From contig NZ_CP038635.1 of NCBI RefSeq assembly GCF_004768545.1, forward strand, positions 372,001-436,000: a DNA stretch of 64,000 bases. The letters run 5' to 3'. Position numbers and translations under genes: made by a program. Below are positions 57,109-64,000 of the stretch, in pieces (within the stretch, counting starts at the first letter, position 1; each line of letters begins with the position of its first letter). This DNA comes from Cupriavidus oxalaticus (lineage in GTDB: Bacteria > Pseudomonadota > Gammaproteobacteria > Burkholderiales > Burkholderiaceae). The notes below the pieces were generated by a model. That model made no database searches and was not told the origin of the DNA. It saw nothing but the letters and a program-made list of their open reading frames with translations.

Positions 57109-58974
57109 ATGTCCTCGACCCCCACTTCCGTCACCGTACCGGGCCCGGCCGTCCCGGCCAAAGCCCTCAAGATCCAGAGCCGGCTGCGCATGGCCGCGAC
57201 CTGGGCGCTGATCAAGCCCTACTGGAAATCCGACGACCGCGTCGCCGGCCTCGGCCTGCTCGCGCTGGTGGTCGTGCTCAACCTGGGCATCGTCTATATC
57301 AACGTGCTGCTCAACGAATGGAACCGCGTGTTCTACAACGCGCTGGAGCAGCGCGACTACGCCTCGTTCAAGGTGCTGCTGCTGCGCTTCTCGTGGATCG
57401 CGGCGTTCTTCATCGTGGCGGCGATCTCGCGCCAGTACTACACCATGATGCTGCAGATGCGCTGGCGTACCTGGATGACCGGCCGCTTCATGGGCCACTG
57501 GCTCGGGCACCAGGCCTACTACCGCATCGAACAGACCCGCGCCACCGACAACCCCGACCAGCGGATTGCCGACGACCTGCGCCTGTTCACCGACGGCGCG
57601 CTGTCGCTGTCGCTGGGGCTGCTCAACTCGGTGGTGACGCTGCTGTCCTTCGTCGGCATCCTGTGGGCGGTGTCGGGGCCGATCAGCTTTGCGCTGGGCG
57701 GCAGGGAATGGACCATCCCCGGCTACATGGTGTGGTTCGCGGCCGGCTATGCGGTGATCGGCTCGCTGGTGGCGCATCTGGTAGGGCGCCCGCTGATCGG
57801 GCTGAACTTCCAGCAGGAACAGTACGAAGCGGATTTCCGTTTCACGCTGGTGCGCCTGCGCGAGAACAGCGAGCCGGTGGCGCTGTACCGCGGCGAGCCG
57901 ACCGAGCAGGCCGGCCTGCGTGCGCGCTTCGACCGCATCCGCGCCAACTGGAACCAGCTGATGCGCTATACGCGGCGGCTGACCTTTGTCAGTTCCGGCT
58001 ATGCGCAGTTCGCCATCATCTTCCCGATCCTGGTGGCGGCGCCGCGCTACTTCGCCGGCAAGATGACGCTGGGCGGACTGATGCAGACCAGTTCCGCGTT
58101 CGGGCAGGTGCAGGGGGCGCTGTCGTGGTTCGTCGACAGCTATGCCACGCTGGTGGGCTGGAAGGCCGCAGCCAACCGCCTGATCGATTTCCAGGAAGCG
58201 ATCCGCGTGGCCGAGCGCCAGGACATGGCCCCCGGCGGCACGCGTGACATCGAGGTCGAGCATGCCGGCAAGCCGCAGGAGGGCATCGTGATCGACGGCC
58301 TCGCGCTGGCGCTGCCGGTGCGCGCCGCGCGCGGCAGCGCCGTCGGCCAGCGTCCGCTGGTGGCGCCGTTCTCGCTGTCGGTCGCGCCGGGCGAGCGCTG
58401 GCTGGTCAGCGGCCCGTCCGGCTGCGGCAAGAGCGTGCTGTTCCGCGCGCTCGCCGGCATCTGGCCCTATGGCAGCGGCACCGTGACCATGCCCGAGGGC
58501 AAGCGCATGCTGTTCCTGCCGCAGCGCAGCTACCTGCCGATCGGCACCCTTGCCGATGCGCTGGCCTACCCGGATGCCGGTACCGAGCACAGCTCGGAAG
58601 CCCTGCAGGCGGCGCTGCGCCAGGCGCGGCTGGCGGCGCTGGCCGACCAGCTCGACGTGTTCGACAACTGGTCGCTGCGGCTGTCGCCGGGCGAGCAGCA
58701 GCGGCTGGCGTTCGCGCGGGCGCTGCTGCAGAAGCCCGACTACCTGTTCCTGGACGAAGCCACCAGCGCGCTCGATGAAGATACCGAAGGCGTGATGTAC
58801 CGGCTGATGGTGGAGTCGTTGCCGGATGCCGCCATCGTCAGCATTGCGCACCGCAGCACGGTCGCGGCCTTCCATGGCCGGCGCCTGCGCTATGTGCCGC
58901 AGGACGAGGAGGCGGCGCGGGCTGCGCAAGCCGGCGAGCCTGGGGTAAGCTATCGGGTTGTAAGCGAAGCGTGA
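57109..58974 (+). CDS. SbmA/YddA-like ABC transporter (fused permease-ATPase)
   Basis: A 621-residue half-transporter. Residues 60-390 form the SbmA/BacA membrane domain: VYINVLLNEWNRVFYNALEQRDYASF, YTMMLQMRWRTWMTGRFMGHWL, NPDQRIADDLRLF, VALYRGE. The ABC domain follows with Walker A GPSGCGKS (435-442), signature LSPGEQQRLAFARAL, Walker B YLFLDEATSALDE and switch His in SIAHRSTVAAF. It is homologous to YddA of E. coli and to ABCD/vitamin B12-bleomycin-peptide transporters. The start ATG 57109 lacks a strong ribosome-binding site, but upstream sequence is not conserved-looking. Likely imports peptide-like or cobalamin-like molecules. Confidence 0.9.
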   Translation: MSSTPTSVTVPGPAVPAKALKIQSRLRMAATWALIKPYWKSDDRVAGLGLLALVVVLNLGIVYINVLLNEWNRVFYNALEQRDYASFKVLLLRFSWIAAFFIVAAISRQYYTMMLQMRWRTWMTGRFMGHWLGHQAYYRIEQTRATDNPDQRIADDLRLFTDGALSLSLGLLNSVVTLLSFVGILWAVSGPISFALGGREWTIPGYMVWFAAGYAVIGSLVAHLVGRPLIGLNFQQEQYEADFRFTLVRLRENSEPVALYRGEPTEQAGLRARFDRIRANWNQLMRYTRRLTFVSSGYAQFAIIFPILVAAPRYFAGKMTLGGLMQTSSAFGQVQGALSWFVDSYATLVGWKAAANRLIDFQEAIRVAERQDMAPGGTRDIEVEHAGKPQEGIVIDGLALALPVRAARGSAVGQRPLVAPFSLSVAPGERWLVSGPSGCGKSVLFRALAGIWPYGSGTVTMPEGKRMLFLPQRSYLPIGTLADALAYPDAGTEHSSEALQAALRQARLAALADQLDVFDNWSLRLSPGEQQRLAFARALLQKPDYLFLDEATSALDEDTEGVMYRLMVESLPDAAIVSIAHRSTVAAFHGRRLRYVPQDEEAARAAQAGEPGVSYRVVSEA

Positions 58975-58980
58975 TGCGGC

Positions 58981-59008
58981 GCGAGGCGGCGCCTGGGGCG
59001 CCGCTCGC
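58981..59008 (+). terminator. Possible GC-rich hairpin after the ABC gene
   Basis: GCGAGGCGGCGCC (58981-58993) pairs with GGCGCCGCTCGC (58997-59008) with a single bulged G and a 3-base loop, seven bases after the stop. No T-tract follows, so it may be a pause or a stabilising hairpin. Confidence 0.35.
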
Positions 59009-59068
59009 TCATGCCGCCGCGCCGGATTCCCCCCCTACAGAGCGCCCGTGAACCGGGCCGCGATCATC

Positions 59069-59494
59069 ATGGCTGGCCTGGACAAAGACACCCCCCATCC
59101 CACCGCACTGACCGTCCACACGCAATCGCGCGTGCTGGAAGTCGGCTTCGACAACGGCCGCAGCTTCCGGCTGCCGTTCGAACTGCTGCGCGTGTATTCG
59201 CCATCGGCCGAAGTGCAGGGCCATGGTCCCGGGCAGGAAATCCTGCAGACCGGCAAGCGCGACGTCGGCGTCAATGCCGTCGAGCCGGTGGGCAACTACG
59301 CCATCCTGATCCGCTTCACCGACGGCCACGACACCGGCATCTATTCGTGGGAACTGCTGTACCGGCTGGGCGACCAGCAGGACGCGCTGTGGCAGGACTA
59401 CCTGAAGCGCCTGGAAACCGCCGGCGTCGATCGCGATACCCCCATGCCTGGTGCCGGCGCTGCCGGCGGCCACGGTTGCGGCCACCACCATTGA
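59069..59494 (+). CDS. DUF971-domain protein
   Basis: A 141-residue protein consisting of the DUF971 fold (gamma-butyrobetaine hydroxylase N-terminal-like): TALTVHTQSRVLEVGFDNGRSFRLPFELLRVYSPSAEVQGH, then DVGVNAVEPVGNYAILIRFTDGHDTGIYSWELLYRL. The C-terminus ends with a His/Gly-rich GGHGCGHHH tail that could bind metal. The ATG at 59069 is preferred; a GTG at 59048 extends it by seven residues. Lies 30 bases before ubiE. DUF971 genes are frequently beside ubiE, but their biochemical role is not established. Confidence 0.88.
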   Translation: MAGLDKDTPHPTALTVHTQSRVLEVGFDNGRSFRLPFELLRVYSPSAEVQGHGPGQEILQTGKRDVGVNAVEPVGNYAILIRFTDGHDTGIYSWELLYRLGDQQDALWQDYLKRLETAGVDRDTPMPGAGAAGGHGCGHHH

Positions 59495-59524
59495 GCCGCC
59501 CCCGACCACCCTGGAGTCTGAGAA

Positions 59525-60256
59525 ATGAGTGAAACCCACTTCGGGTTTGAGAAAGTCGACGAAACGGAAAAGGCCGGCAAGGTCGCCGGCGTGTTCCATT
59601 CGGTGGCGAGCAAGTATGACGTGATGAACGACCTGATGTCGGGCGGCATGCACCGGCTTTGGAAGATGTTCACCATCGCCCAGGCCAATGTGCGCCCCGG
59701 CCACAAGGTCCTGGACATCGCCGGCGGCACCGGCGACCTGGCCAAGGCGTTCGCCAGGCAGGCCGGCCCGACCGGCCAGGTCTGGCTGACCGACATCAAC
59801 GAGTCGATGCTGCGCGTCGGCCGCGACCGGCTGCTGAACAAGGGCATCGTCACGCCGGTGGCGCTGTGCGACGCCGAGAAGATCCCGTTCCCCGACAACT
59901 ACTTCGACCTCGTCACGGTGGCCTTCGGCCTGCGCAACATGACGCACAAGGAGGCCGCGCTGGCCGAGATGCGCCGCGTGGTCAAGCCCGGCGGCAAGGT
60001 CATGGTGCTGGAGTTCTCCAAGGTGTGGAAACCCCTGGAAAAGGCGTACGACGTCTATTCTTTCAAGGTACTGCCCTGGCTGGGCGAGCGCGTGGCAGGG
60101 GATGCTCCCAGCTATCGCTATCTCGCGGAATCGATCAGAATGCATCCAGACCAGGTTTCACTTGTACGCTTAATGGAACATGCGGGCCTGGAGAATGTCG
60201 AATACTTCAATCTGACGGCCGGAGTGGTGGCGCTCCACGTCGGGCGGAAGTATTAA
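59525..60256 (+). CDS. ubiE: UbiE, demethylmenaquinone/2-polyprenyl-benzoquinol methyltransferase
   Basis: SAM-dependent C-methyltransferase of ubiquinone (and menaquinone) synthesis. The 243-residue product begins [41 protein letters not shown] motif I is [15 protein letters not shown], with [30 protein letters not shown] and the closing [15 protein letters not shown]. The ATG at 59525 follows a GGAG. It starts the quinone block, with Tim44, ubiJ and ubiB following within 2 kb on the same strand. Confidence 0.98.
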   Translation: MSETHFGFEKVDETEKAGKVAGVFHSVASKYDVMNDLMSGGMHRLWKMFTIAQANVRPGHKVLDIAGGTGDLAKAFARQAGPTGQVWLTDINESMLRVGRDRLLNKGIVTPVALCDAEKIPFPDNYFDLVTVAFGLRNMTHKEAALAEMRRVVKPGGKVMVLEFSKVWKPLEKAYDVYSFKVLPWLGERVAGDAPSYRYLAESIRMHPDQVSLVRLMEHAGLENVEYFNLTAGVVALHVGRKY

Positions 60257-60262
60257 GAACAC

Positions 60263-60289
60263 TTGAAATCGCCATGCTCGCCCTAAAAT
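60263..60289 (+). promoter_or_regulatory. Possible sigma-70 promoter of the Tim44-like gene
   Basis: TTGAAA (60263-60268) and TAAAAT (60284-60289) with a short 15-base spacer, 28 bases before the next start codon. The short spacing makes it marginal. Confidence 0.3.
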
Positions 60290-60317
60290 GGGTGAATCTG
60301 ACAGGGGATAACAGCAT

Positions 60318-61289
60318 ATGTCGTCAATTCGTGGAAAATTCCTGGTGGGGTCGCTGGTCACGGCGCTAGCCGTCGGGATGGCGTTCGACGCCGAGGCCAA
60401 GCGCATGGGCGGCTCGCGCAGCATTGGCAAGCAGTCTGAATCGGTGACGCAACGTCAGCAGACGCAACCCACCTCGCCCACGCAGCAAGCGCAGCAACCT
60501 GCACAGCAGGCAGCACCGGCCACGGCCGGGGCGGCCGGCGCGGCAGCGGCCGCGGCGCCCAAGCGTAACTGGGGCGGCATCCTCGGCGGCATTGCCGCCG
60601 GCCTGGGTATCGGCTGGCTGCTGTCGCACTTCGGCCTGGGCGGCGCGGCACTGAGCTTCCTGTCCAACCTGATCCTGATCGCGATCGTCGCCTTCGCGGT
60701 GATCTGGCTGATCCGCAAGTTCCGCGGTGGCAGCCAGCGCAGCCAGCAGCCGGCTTATGCAGGTGCGGCGGGTGCCGGCAATGCCGGCGGTTTGGGCCGC
60801 AGCGCCGAGCCGATGCTGCGCCAGCCGCTGAACACGCCGGCCAGCAACCCGGTGATGCCGGGCGCGGCGGCCGCGCCGGTGGCAGCTGATGCCGTGGCCC
60901 CGCAGCCGTGGGGCGTGCCGGCCGACTTCGATACCGACAACTTCCTGCGCAACGCCAAGGTCCACTTCGTGCGCCTGCAGGCGGCCTGGGACGCCGGCAA
61001 TCTCGACGACATCCGCGAATTCACCACGCCGGAAATGTTCGCCGAGATCAAGATGGACCTGTCCGAGCGCGGCGCCGAGGTCAACAAGACCGACGTGGTC
61101 ACGCTGGAAGGCCAGCTGCTCGGCATCGAGTCGACGCCGTCGCAGCATATCGCCAGCGTGCGCTTCTCCGGCATGATCCGCGAGAAGGCGGGCGAGGCGG
61201 CGCAGCCGTTCGCCGAGGTCTGGAACCTGGCCAAGCCGGCGACCGGCACCGGCGGCTGGCTGCTGGCCGGCATCCAGCAGGAGTCGTGA
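60318..61289 (+). CDS. Tim44-like domain protein
   Basis: A 323-residue inner-membrane-associated protein. A signal-anchor (VGSLVTALAVGMAFDAEA) is followed by a Gln/Ala-rich low-complexity linker. A hydrophobic helix pair (GGILGGIAAGLGIGWLLSHFGLGGAALSFLSNLILIAIVAFAVIWLI) leads to a C-terminal Tim44-like domain (about 195-323; DNFLRNAKVHFVRLQAAWDAGNLDDIREFTTPEMFAEI). GGGGA precedes the ATG. Mitochondrial Tim44 tethers Hsp70 to the import channel; bacterial versions are poorly understood. Here it is embedded in ubiquinone genes, so a role at the membrane in quinone synthesis is possible. Closed by a strong terminator. Confidence 0.9.
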   Translation: MSSIRGKFLVGSLVTALAVGMAFDAEAKRMGGSRSIGKQSESVTQRQQTQPTSPTQQAQQPAQQAAPATAGAAGAAAAAAPKRNWGGILGGIAAGLGIGWLLSHFGLGGAALSFLSNLILIAIVAFAVIWLIRKFRGGSQRSQQPAYAGAAGAGNAGGLGRSAEPMLRQPLNTPASNPVMPGAAAAPVAADAVAPQPWGVPADFDTDNFLRNAKVHFVRLQAAWDAGNLDDIREFTTPEMFAEIKMDLSERGAEVNKTDVVTLEGQLLGIESTPSQHIASVRFSGMIREKAGEAAQPFAEVWNLAKPATGTGGWLLAGIQQES

Positions 61290-61339
61290 TGCCGCGCCTC
61301 CGTGGCGAGTGATGCGCCCGGGGGAGTAGCTTAGAATGG

Positions 61340-61367
61340 AGGCCCACGTGAAAGCGTGGGCCTTTTT
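61340..61367 (+). terminator. Rho-independent terminator after the Tim44-like gene
   Basis: GGCCCACG (61341-61348) pairs with CGTGGGCC (61355-61362), closed by an extra A-T pair at 61340/61363, with loop TGAAAG and five T residues (61363-61367). It lies 50 bases after the stop, so ubiJ-ubiB need their own promoter or read-through. Confidence 0.9.
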
Positions 61368-61437
61368 GTATTTGGGCGCCTGGCGTGCAACCTCGCCGGA
61401 TGCCCGCATGTCTTCCAGCCAGCCAACCCGCGCTGCC

Positions 61438-62106
61438 ATGAACACTCTGCCTTCCGCCCTGGCCACTCCAGCAGTCTCGGCACTGAACCACCTGCTCGAG
61501 CAGGAGCCGTGGGCCCGCAACCAGCTCGCGCCGTTTGCCGGGCGCGTGATCCGCTTCGATGCAGCCGCCTTCGTGCTGTCGCTGAAGGTGACCGAGCACG
61601 GTGGCACCGAGCTGGCGCCGGAAGCCGAGGCCCCCGCGGTGACGCTGCGCGTGCCGGTGCAGCAGTGGCCGCTGGTTGCCGCCGATGTCGCCGAGGGCGG
61701 CCAGGCCGCGGCCATGCGCCATGTGCGCATCGAAGGCGATGCCGAACTGGCCAATACCGTGTCGGCGCTGGCCCGCAACCTGCGCTGGGATGCCGAGGAA
61801 GACCTGTCCCTCGCGCTGCGCGGCATCCTGGGCGGGCCGCTCAGCGACAGCGTGGCGCAGCGCGTGGTCGGCGGCGCGCGCCAGGTCCACGAACAGGCCA
61901 CGCGCATCGGCCGTGCACTGGTCGACAACGTTACGGATTACCTGCTGGACGAGCAGCCGACGCTGGTGCGCCACGCCGCGCTGGATGCCTTCGGCGCCGA
62001 CGTGGGCCAGCTGCGCGACAGCCTGGCCCGGCTGGAGAAGCGGCTGGAAAAGCTCGAGCGCGCCAACCCCGCCGCACCCGGCCAACTGCCGTCGCCGCAC
62101 CGCTGA
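61438..62106 (+). CDS. ubiJ: UbiJ, SCP2-domain ubiquinone biosynthesis protein
   Basis: A 222-residue accessory protein of the aerobic ubiquinone-synthesis complex, with an N-terminal SCP2 lipid-binding domain. The body matches E. coli UbiJ (YigP): LNHLLEQEPWARNQLAPFAGRVIRFDAAAFVLSL, MRHVRIEGDAELANTVSALARNLRWDAEEDLSL, and a C-terminal coiled coil (VGQLRDSLARLEKRLEKLERA). The ATG at 61438 is used. An ATG at 61408 adds 10 residues, and neither has a clear ribosome-binding site. The longer frame from 61336 starts inside a terminator hairpin and is rejected. Followed by ubiB after 75 bases. Confidence 0.9.
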   Translation: MNTLPSALATPAVSALNHLLEQEPWARNQLAPFAGRVIRFDAAAFVLSLKVTEHGGTELAPEAEAPAVTLRVPVQQWPLVAADVAEGGQAAAMRHVRIEGDAELANTVSALARNLRWDAEEDLSLALRGILGGPLSDSVAQRVVGGARQVHEQATRIGRALVDNVTDYLLDEQPTLVRHAALDAFGADVGQLRDSLARLEKRLEKLERANPAAPGQLPSPHR

Positions 62107-62181
62107 GTCCGGCCCCGGCCGCATCCACCCCATGCCAACCGCTAACCTGACTGCCCGCCCCGGCCCCGAGAAGACTCCCGA

Positions 62182-63756
62182 ATGACCCGCCTCCTGCGCC
62201 TTGGCAAGATCCTCTTCGTCATCCTTTACTACGGCCTGGACGAGCTGGTGCTGTCCGGCTTCAGCAACCGCAAGATCCGTTTCCTGGTGCGCGTCATCAC
62301 CATCGGCCGCAAGCTCGACATGCCGCGTGGCGAGCGCCTGCGGCGCGCGCTGACGGCGCTGGGACCGATCTTCGTCAAATTCGGCCAGGTCCTGTCGACG
62401 CGCCGCGACCTGATGCCGCCCGATATTGCCGACGAGCTGGCCAAGCTGCAGGACCAGGTGCCGCCGTTCGACTCGGCGGTGGCGGTCAGGATCATCGAGC
62501 GCTCGCTGGGTCGGCCGATCGCCCAGCTGTTCGACACCTTCGAGCACCAGCCGGTGGCCAGCGCGTCGATCGCGCAAGTCCACTTCGCCACGCTCAAGGG
62601 CGGCCCCAACCACGGCCGCGAGGTCGCGGTGAAGGTGCTGCGCCCGGGCATGCTGCCGGTGATCGACAGCGACCTGGCGCTGATGCGCGACATGGCCACC
62701 TGGCTGGAGCGCTTCTGGGCCGACGGCAAGCGCCTGAAGCCCCGCGAGGTGGTGGCCGAGTTCGACAAATACCTGCACGACGAACTCGACCTGATGATCG
62801 AGGCGGCCAACGCCAGCCAGCTGCGCCGCAACTTTGCCGACACCAACCTGCTGCTGGTGCCCGAGGTGTTCTGGGACTGGTGCAGCAGCTCGGTGTTCGT
62901 GATGGAGCGCATGCATGGCATCCCGATCTCGCGCACCGAATCGCTCAAGGCGGCCGGCGTCGACATGCACCAGCTGGCCGAGGAGGGCGTCGAGATCTTC
63001 TTCACCCAGGTGTTCCGCGACGGCTTCTTCCATGCCGACATGCACCCGGGCAACATCCTGGTGTCGGTGCAGCCGGAGTCCTTCGGCCGCTACATCGCGC
63101 TGGACTTCGGCATCGTCGGCGCGCTGTCTGAGTTCGACAAGAACTACCTGGCGCAGAACTTCATCGCCTTTTTCCGCCGCGACTACCACCGCGTGGCGCT
63201 GCTGCACGTGGAATCCGGCTGGGTCCCGCCCGAGACCCGCGTGGAAGAGCTGGAAAGCGCGGTGCGCGCCTGCTGCGAGCCGTACTTCGACAAGCCGCTG
63301 AAGGAAATCTCGCTGGGCATGGTGCTGATGCGCCTGTTCCAGACCTCGCGCCGCTTCAATGTCGAGATCCAGCCGCAGCTGGTGCTGCTGCAGAAGACGC
63401 TGCTCAATATCGAAGGACTGGGCCGCCAGCTCGATCCGGACCTGGACCTGTGGAAGACCGCCAAGCCGTTCCTGGAGCGCTGGATGTACGAGCAGGTAGG
63501 CTGGAAGGGCGCCTGGGAGCGGGTCAAGGTGGAAGCCCCGCAGTGGGCCAAGATGCTGCCGGACTTCCCGCGGCTGGCGCACCAGTTCCTGGAGCGGCGC
63601 GCGCTGGCCGGCAACGGCGAGCAGGACAAGCTGCTGGCGCAGCTGGTGGCCGAGCAGCGCCGCACCAACCGGCTGCTGGGCACGGCGCTGCTGCTGGTCG
63701 GCGGCTTTGTCGCCGGCATCGTGCTGACGCACGTGCTGGCGTGGGGCGGCTACTGA
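62182..63756 (+). CDS. ubiB: UbiB, atypical ABC1/ADCK kinase for ubiquinone biosynthesis
   Basis: Membrane-anchored protein-kinase-like ATPase required for ubiquinone synthesis. The 524-residue product has the KxGQ motif in [19 protein letters not shown], the Ala-rich nucleotide loop [14 protein letters not shown], kinase Lys in [10 protein letters not shown] and catalytic [10 protein letters not shown]. The metal-binding motif is [12 protein letters not shown]. Two transmembrane helices close the C-terminus ([27 protein letters not shown]). It belongs to the same block as ubiE and ubiJ. Canonical UbiB length is about 525-545. Confidence 0.98.
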   Translation: MTRLLRLGKILFVILYYGLDELVLSGFSNRKIRFLVRVITIGRKLDMPRGERLRRALTALGPIFVKFGQVLSTRRDLMPPDIADELAKLQDQVPPFDSAVAVRIIERSLGRPIAQLFDTFEHQPVASASIAQVHFATLKGGPNHGREVAVKVLRPGMLPVIDSDLALMRDMATWLERFWADGKRLKPREVVAEFDKYLHDELDLMIEAANASQLRRNFADTNLLLVPEVFWDWCSSSVFVMERMHGIPISRTESLKAAGVDMHQLAEEGVEIFFTQVFRDGFFHADMHPGNILVSVQPESFGRYIALDFGIVGALSEFDKNYLAQNFIAFFRRDYHRVALLHVESGWVPPETRVEELESAVRACCEPYFDKPLKEISLGMVLMRLFQTSRRFNVEIQPQLVLLQKTLLNIEGLGRQLDPDLDLWKTAKPFLERWMYEQVGWKGAWERVKVEAPQWAKMLPDFPRLAHQFLERRALAGNGEQDKLLAQLVAEQRRTNRLLGTALLLVGGFVAGIVLTHVLAWGGY

Positions 63757-63810
63757 CAAGCGACCCGCTATATAAGTAAGAGTAAGCAGGCAAACGAGGA
63801 GACAGTCCCC

Positions 63811-64000
63811 ATGGCCGACGTGCCCAAGCCCGCCCCGGCGTTCAGCACGCGCAACGCCGCCGACCCGTCATTCTGGGACGAGCGCTTCGCGCAGCACTTC
63901 ACGCCCTGGGACGCAGGCGGCGTGCCGGAGGAGTTCCGCCAGTTCATCGCCGGCCGCGCGCCGTGCCCGACGCTGGTGCCGGGCTGCGGCAACGGCTGGG
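63811..64000 (+). CDS. TPMT-like SAM-dependent methyltransferase (3' truncated by window)
   Basis: Only the first 63 residues are visible. FWDERFAQHFTPWDAGGVPEEFRQFI and the SAM-binding LVPGCGNGW match the thiopurine methyltransferase family found beside ubiB in many beta-proteobacteria. GAGGAGA precedes the ATG by about 10 bases. Substrate unknown. A TATATAAG stretch at 63770-63777 might be a -10 element. Confidence 0.8.
   Translation, partial: MADVPKPAPAFSTRNAADPSFWDERFAQHFTPWDAGGVPEEFRQFIAGRAPCPTLVPGCGNGW

Noticed and set aside
52309..58929. A 2206-codon open frame on the minus strand
   Set aside because: It is antisense to the well-supported oxidoreductase, HIT and ABC genes. GC-rich third positions leave few stop codons on the opposite strand, and its translation is Ala/Arg/His-rich with no family motifs.
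61336..61437. N-terminal extension of ubiJ
   Set aside because: It begins within the stem of a strong terminator hairpin and is not conserved-looking; UbiJ homology starts at about 61450.

Overview
The window is a high-GC (mid-60s percent by eye) chromosomal segment of a beta-proteobacterium. Gene content and protein style fit Burkholderiales, most likely Cupriavidus or a close Ralstonia relative: Bug-type tricarboxylate receptors, a PilE/FimT/PilVWXY1 minor-pilin operon, a UbiE-Tim44-UbiJ-UbiB block, uvrA-MFS-ssb, and the DUF3683 oxidoreductase. It reads as ordinary chromosome with some accessory clusters. I saw no tRNA or rRNA genes, CRISPR array, insertion sequence or prophage.

Layout. 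1-5.6 kb: tail of an unidentified gene, uvrA (minus), divergent YajR-like MFS transporter, then ssb with a strong terminator. 5.6-10.3 kb: an Acr3 arsenite exporter that has lost its N-terminus, followed by kdpD-kdpE without kdpFABC. 10.3-14.4 kb: LysR regulator divergent from a Bug receptor and a LeuC/LeuD-like dehydratase pair. 14.6-17.4 kb: a hybrid histidine kinase with no sensor domain, convergent with a membrane diguanylate cyclase. 17.7-21.9 kb: small exported proteins (one RcnB-like), a two-helix pore protein with an unusual filter, an orphan glutamate-type binding protein and an RpiR regulator. 22.2-28.8 kb: type IV pilus minor-pilin operon ending in pilY1. 28.8-34.2 kb: a TetR-controlled ABC-2 exporter with lipoprotein adaptor and outer-membrane factor. 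34.4-38.2 kb: OprB-like porin, queF, ilvA. 38.5-42.6 kb: trehalose operon otsB-GH15-otsA. 42.7-51.4 kb: phhB, then a complete cox-type molybdenum hydroxylase cluster (coxS-L-M, coxD-E-G, xdhC, mocA) whose large subunit has the form II motif AYRGAGR. 51.7-59.0 kb: YqaA membrane protein, a 1324-residue FAD/Fe-S oxidoreductase, a HIT protein and an SbmA/YddA-like ABC protein. 59.0-64.0 kb: DUF971, ubiE, Tim44-like, ubiJ, ubiB and the start of a TPMT-like methyltransferase.

How the parts work together. The cox block encodes an enzyme plus its own maturation set (MoxR ATPase, VWA protein, membrane-recruitment protein, cofactor sulfuration/insertion and MCD synthesis), but its substrate is unlikely to be CO. 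The 59-64 kb block serves ubiquinone biosynthesis. The trehalose operon holds both the synthesis and a probable hydrolysis or glucan-processing step. The leftover kdpDE pair and the truncated Acr3 gene, lying back to back, suggest a past deletion or rearrangement. Perfect palindromes occur at 47587-47612 and 56474-56511 (same core), 43065-43095, 34220-34242 and 19811-19829.

The most promising less-described items are the form II molybdenum hydroxylase cluster, the LysR/Bug/LeuCD-like cluster, the sensor-less hybrid kinase and the orphan kdpDE. No clearly unprecedented system was found.
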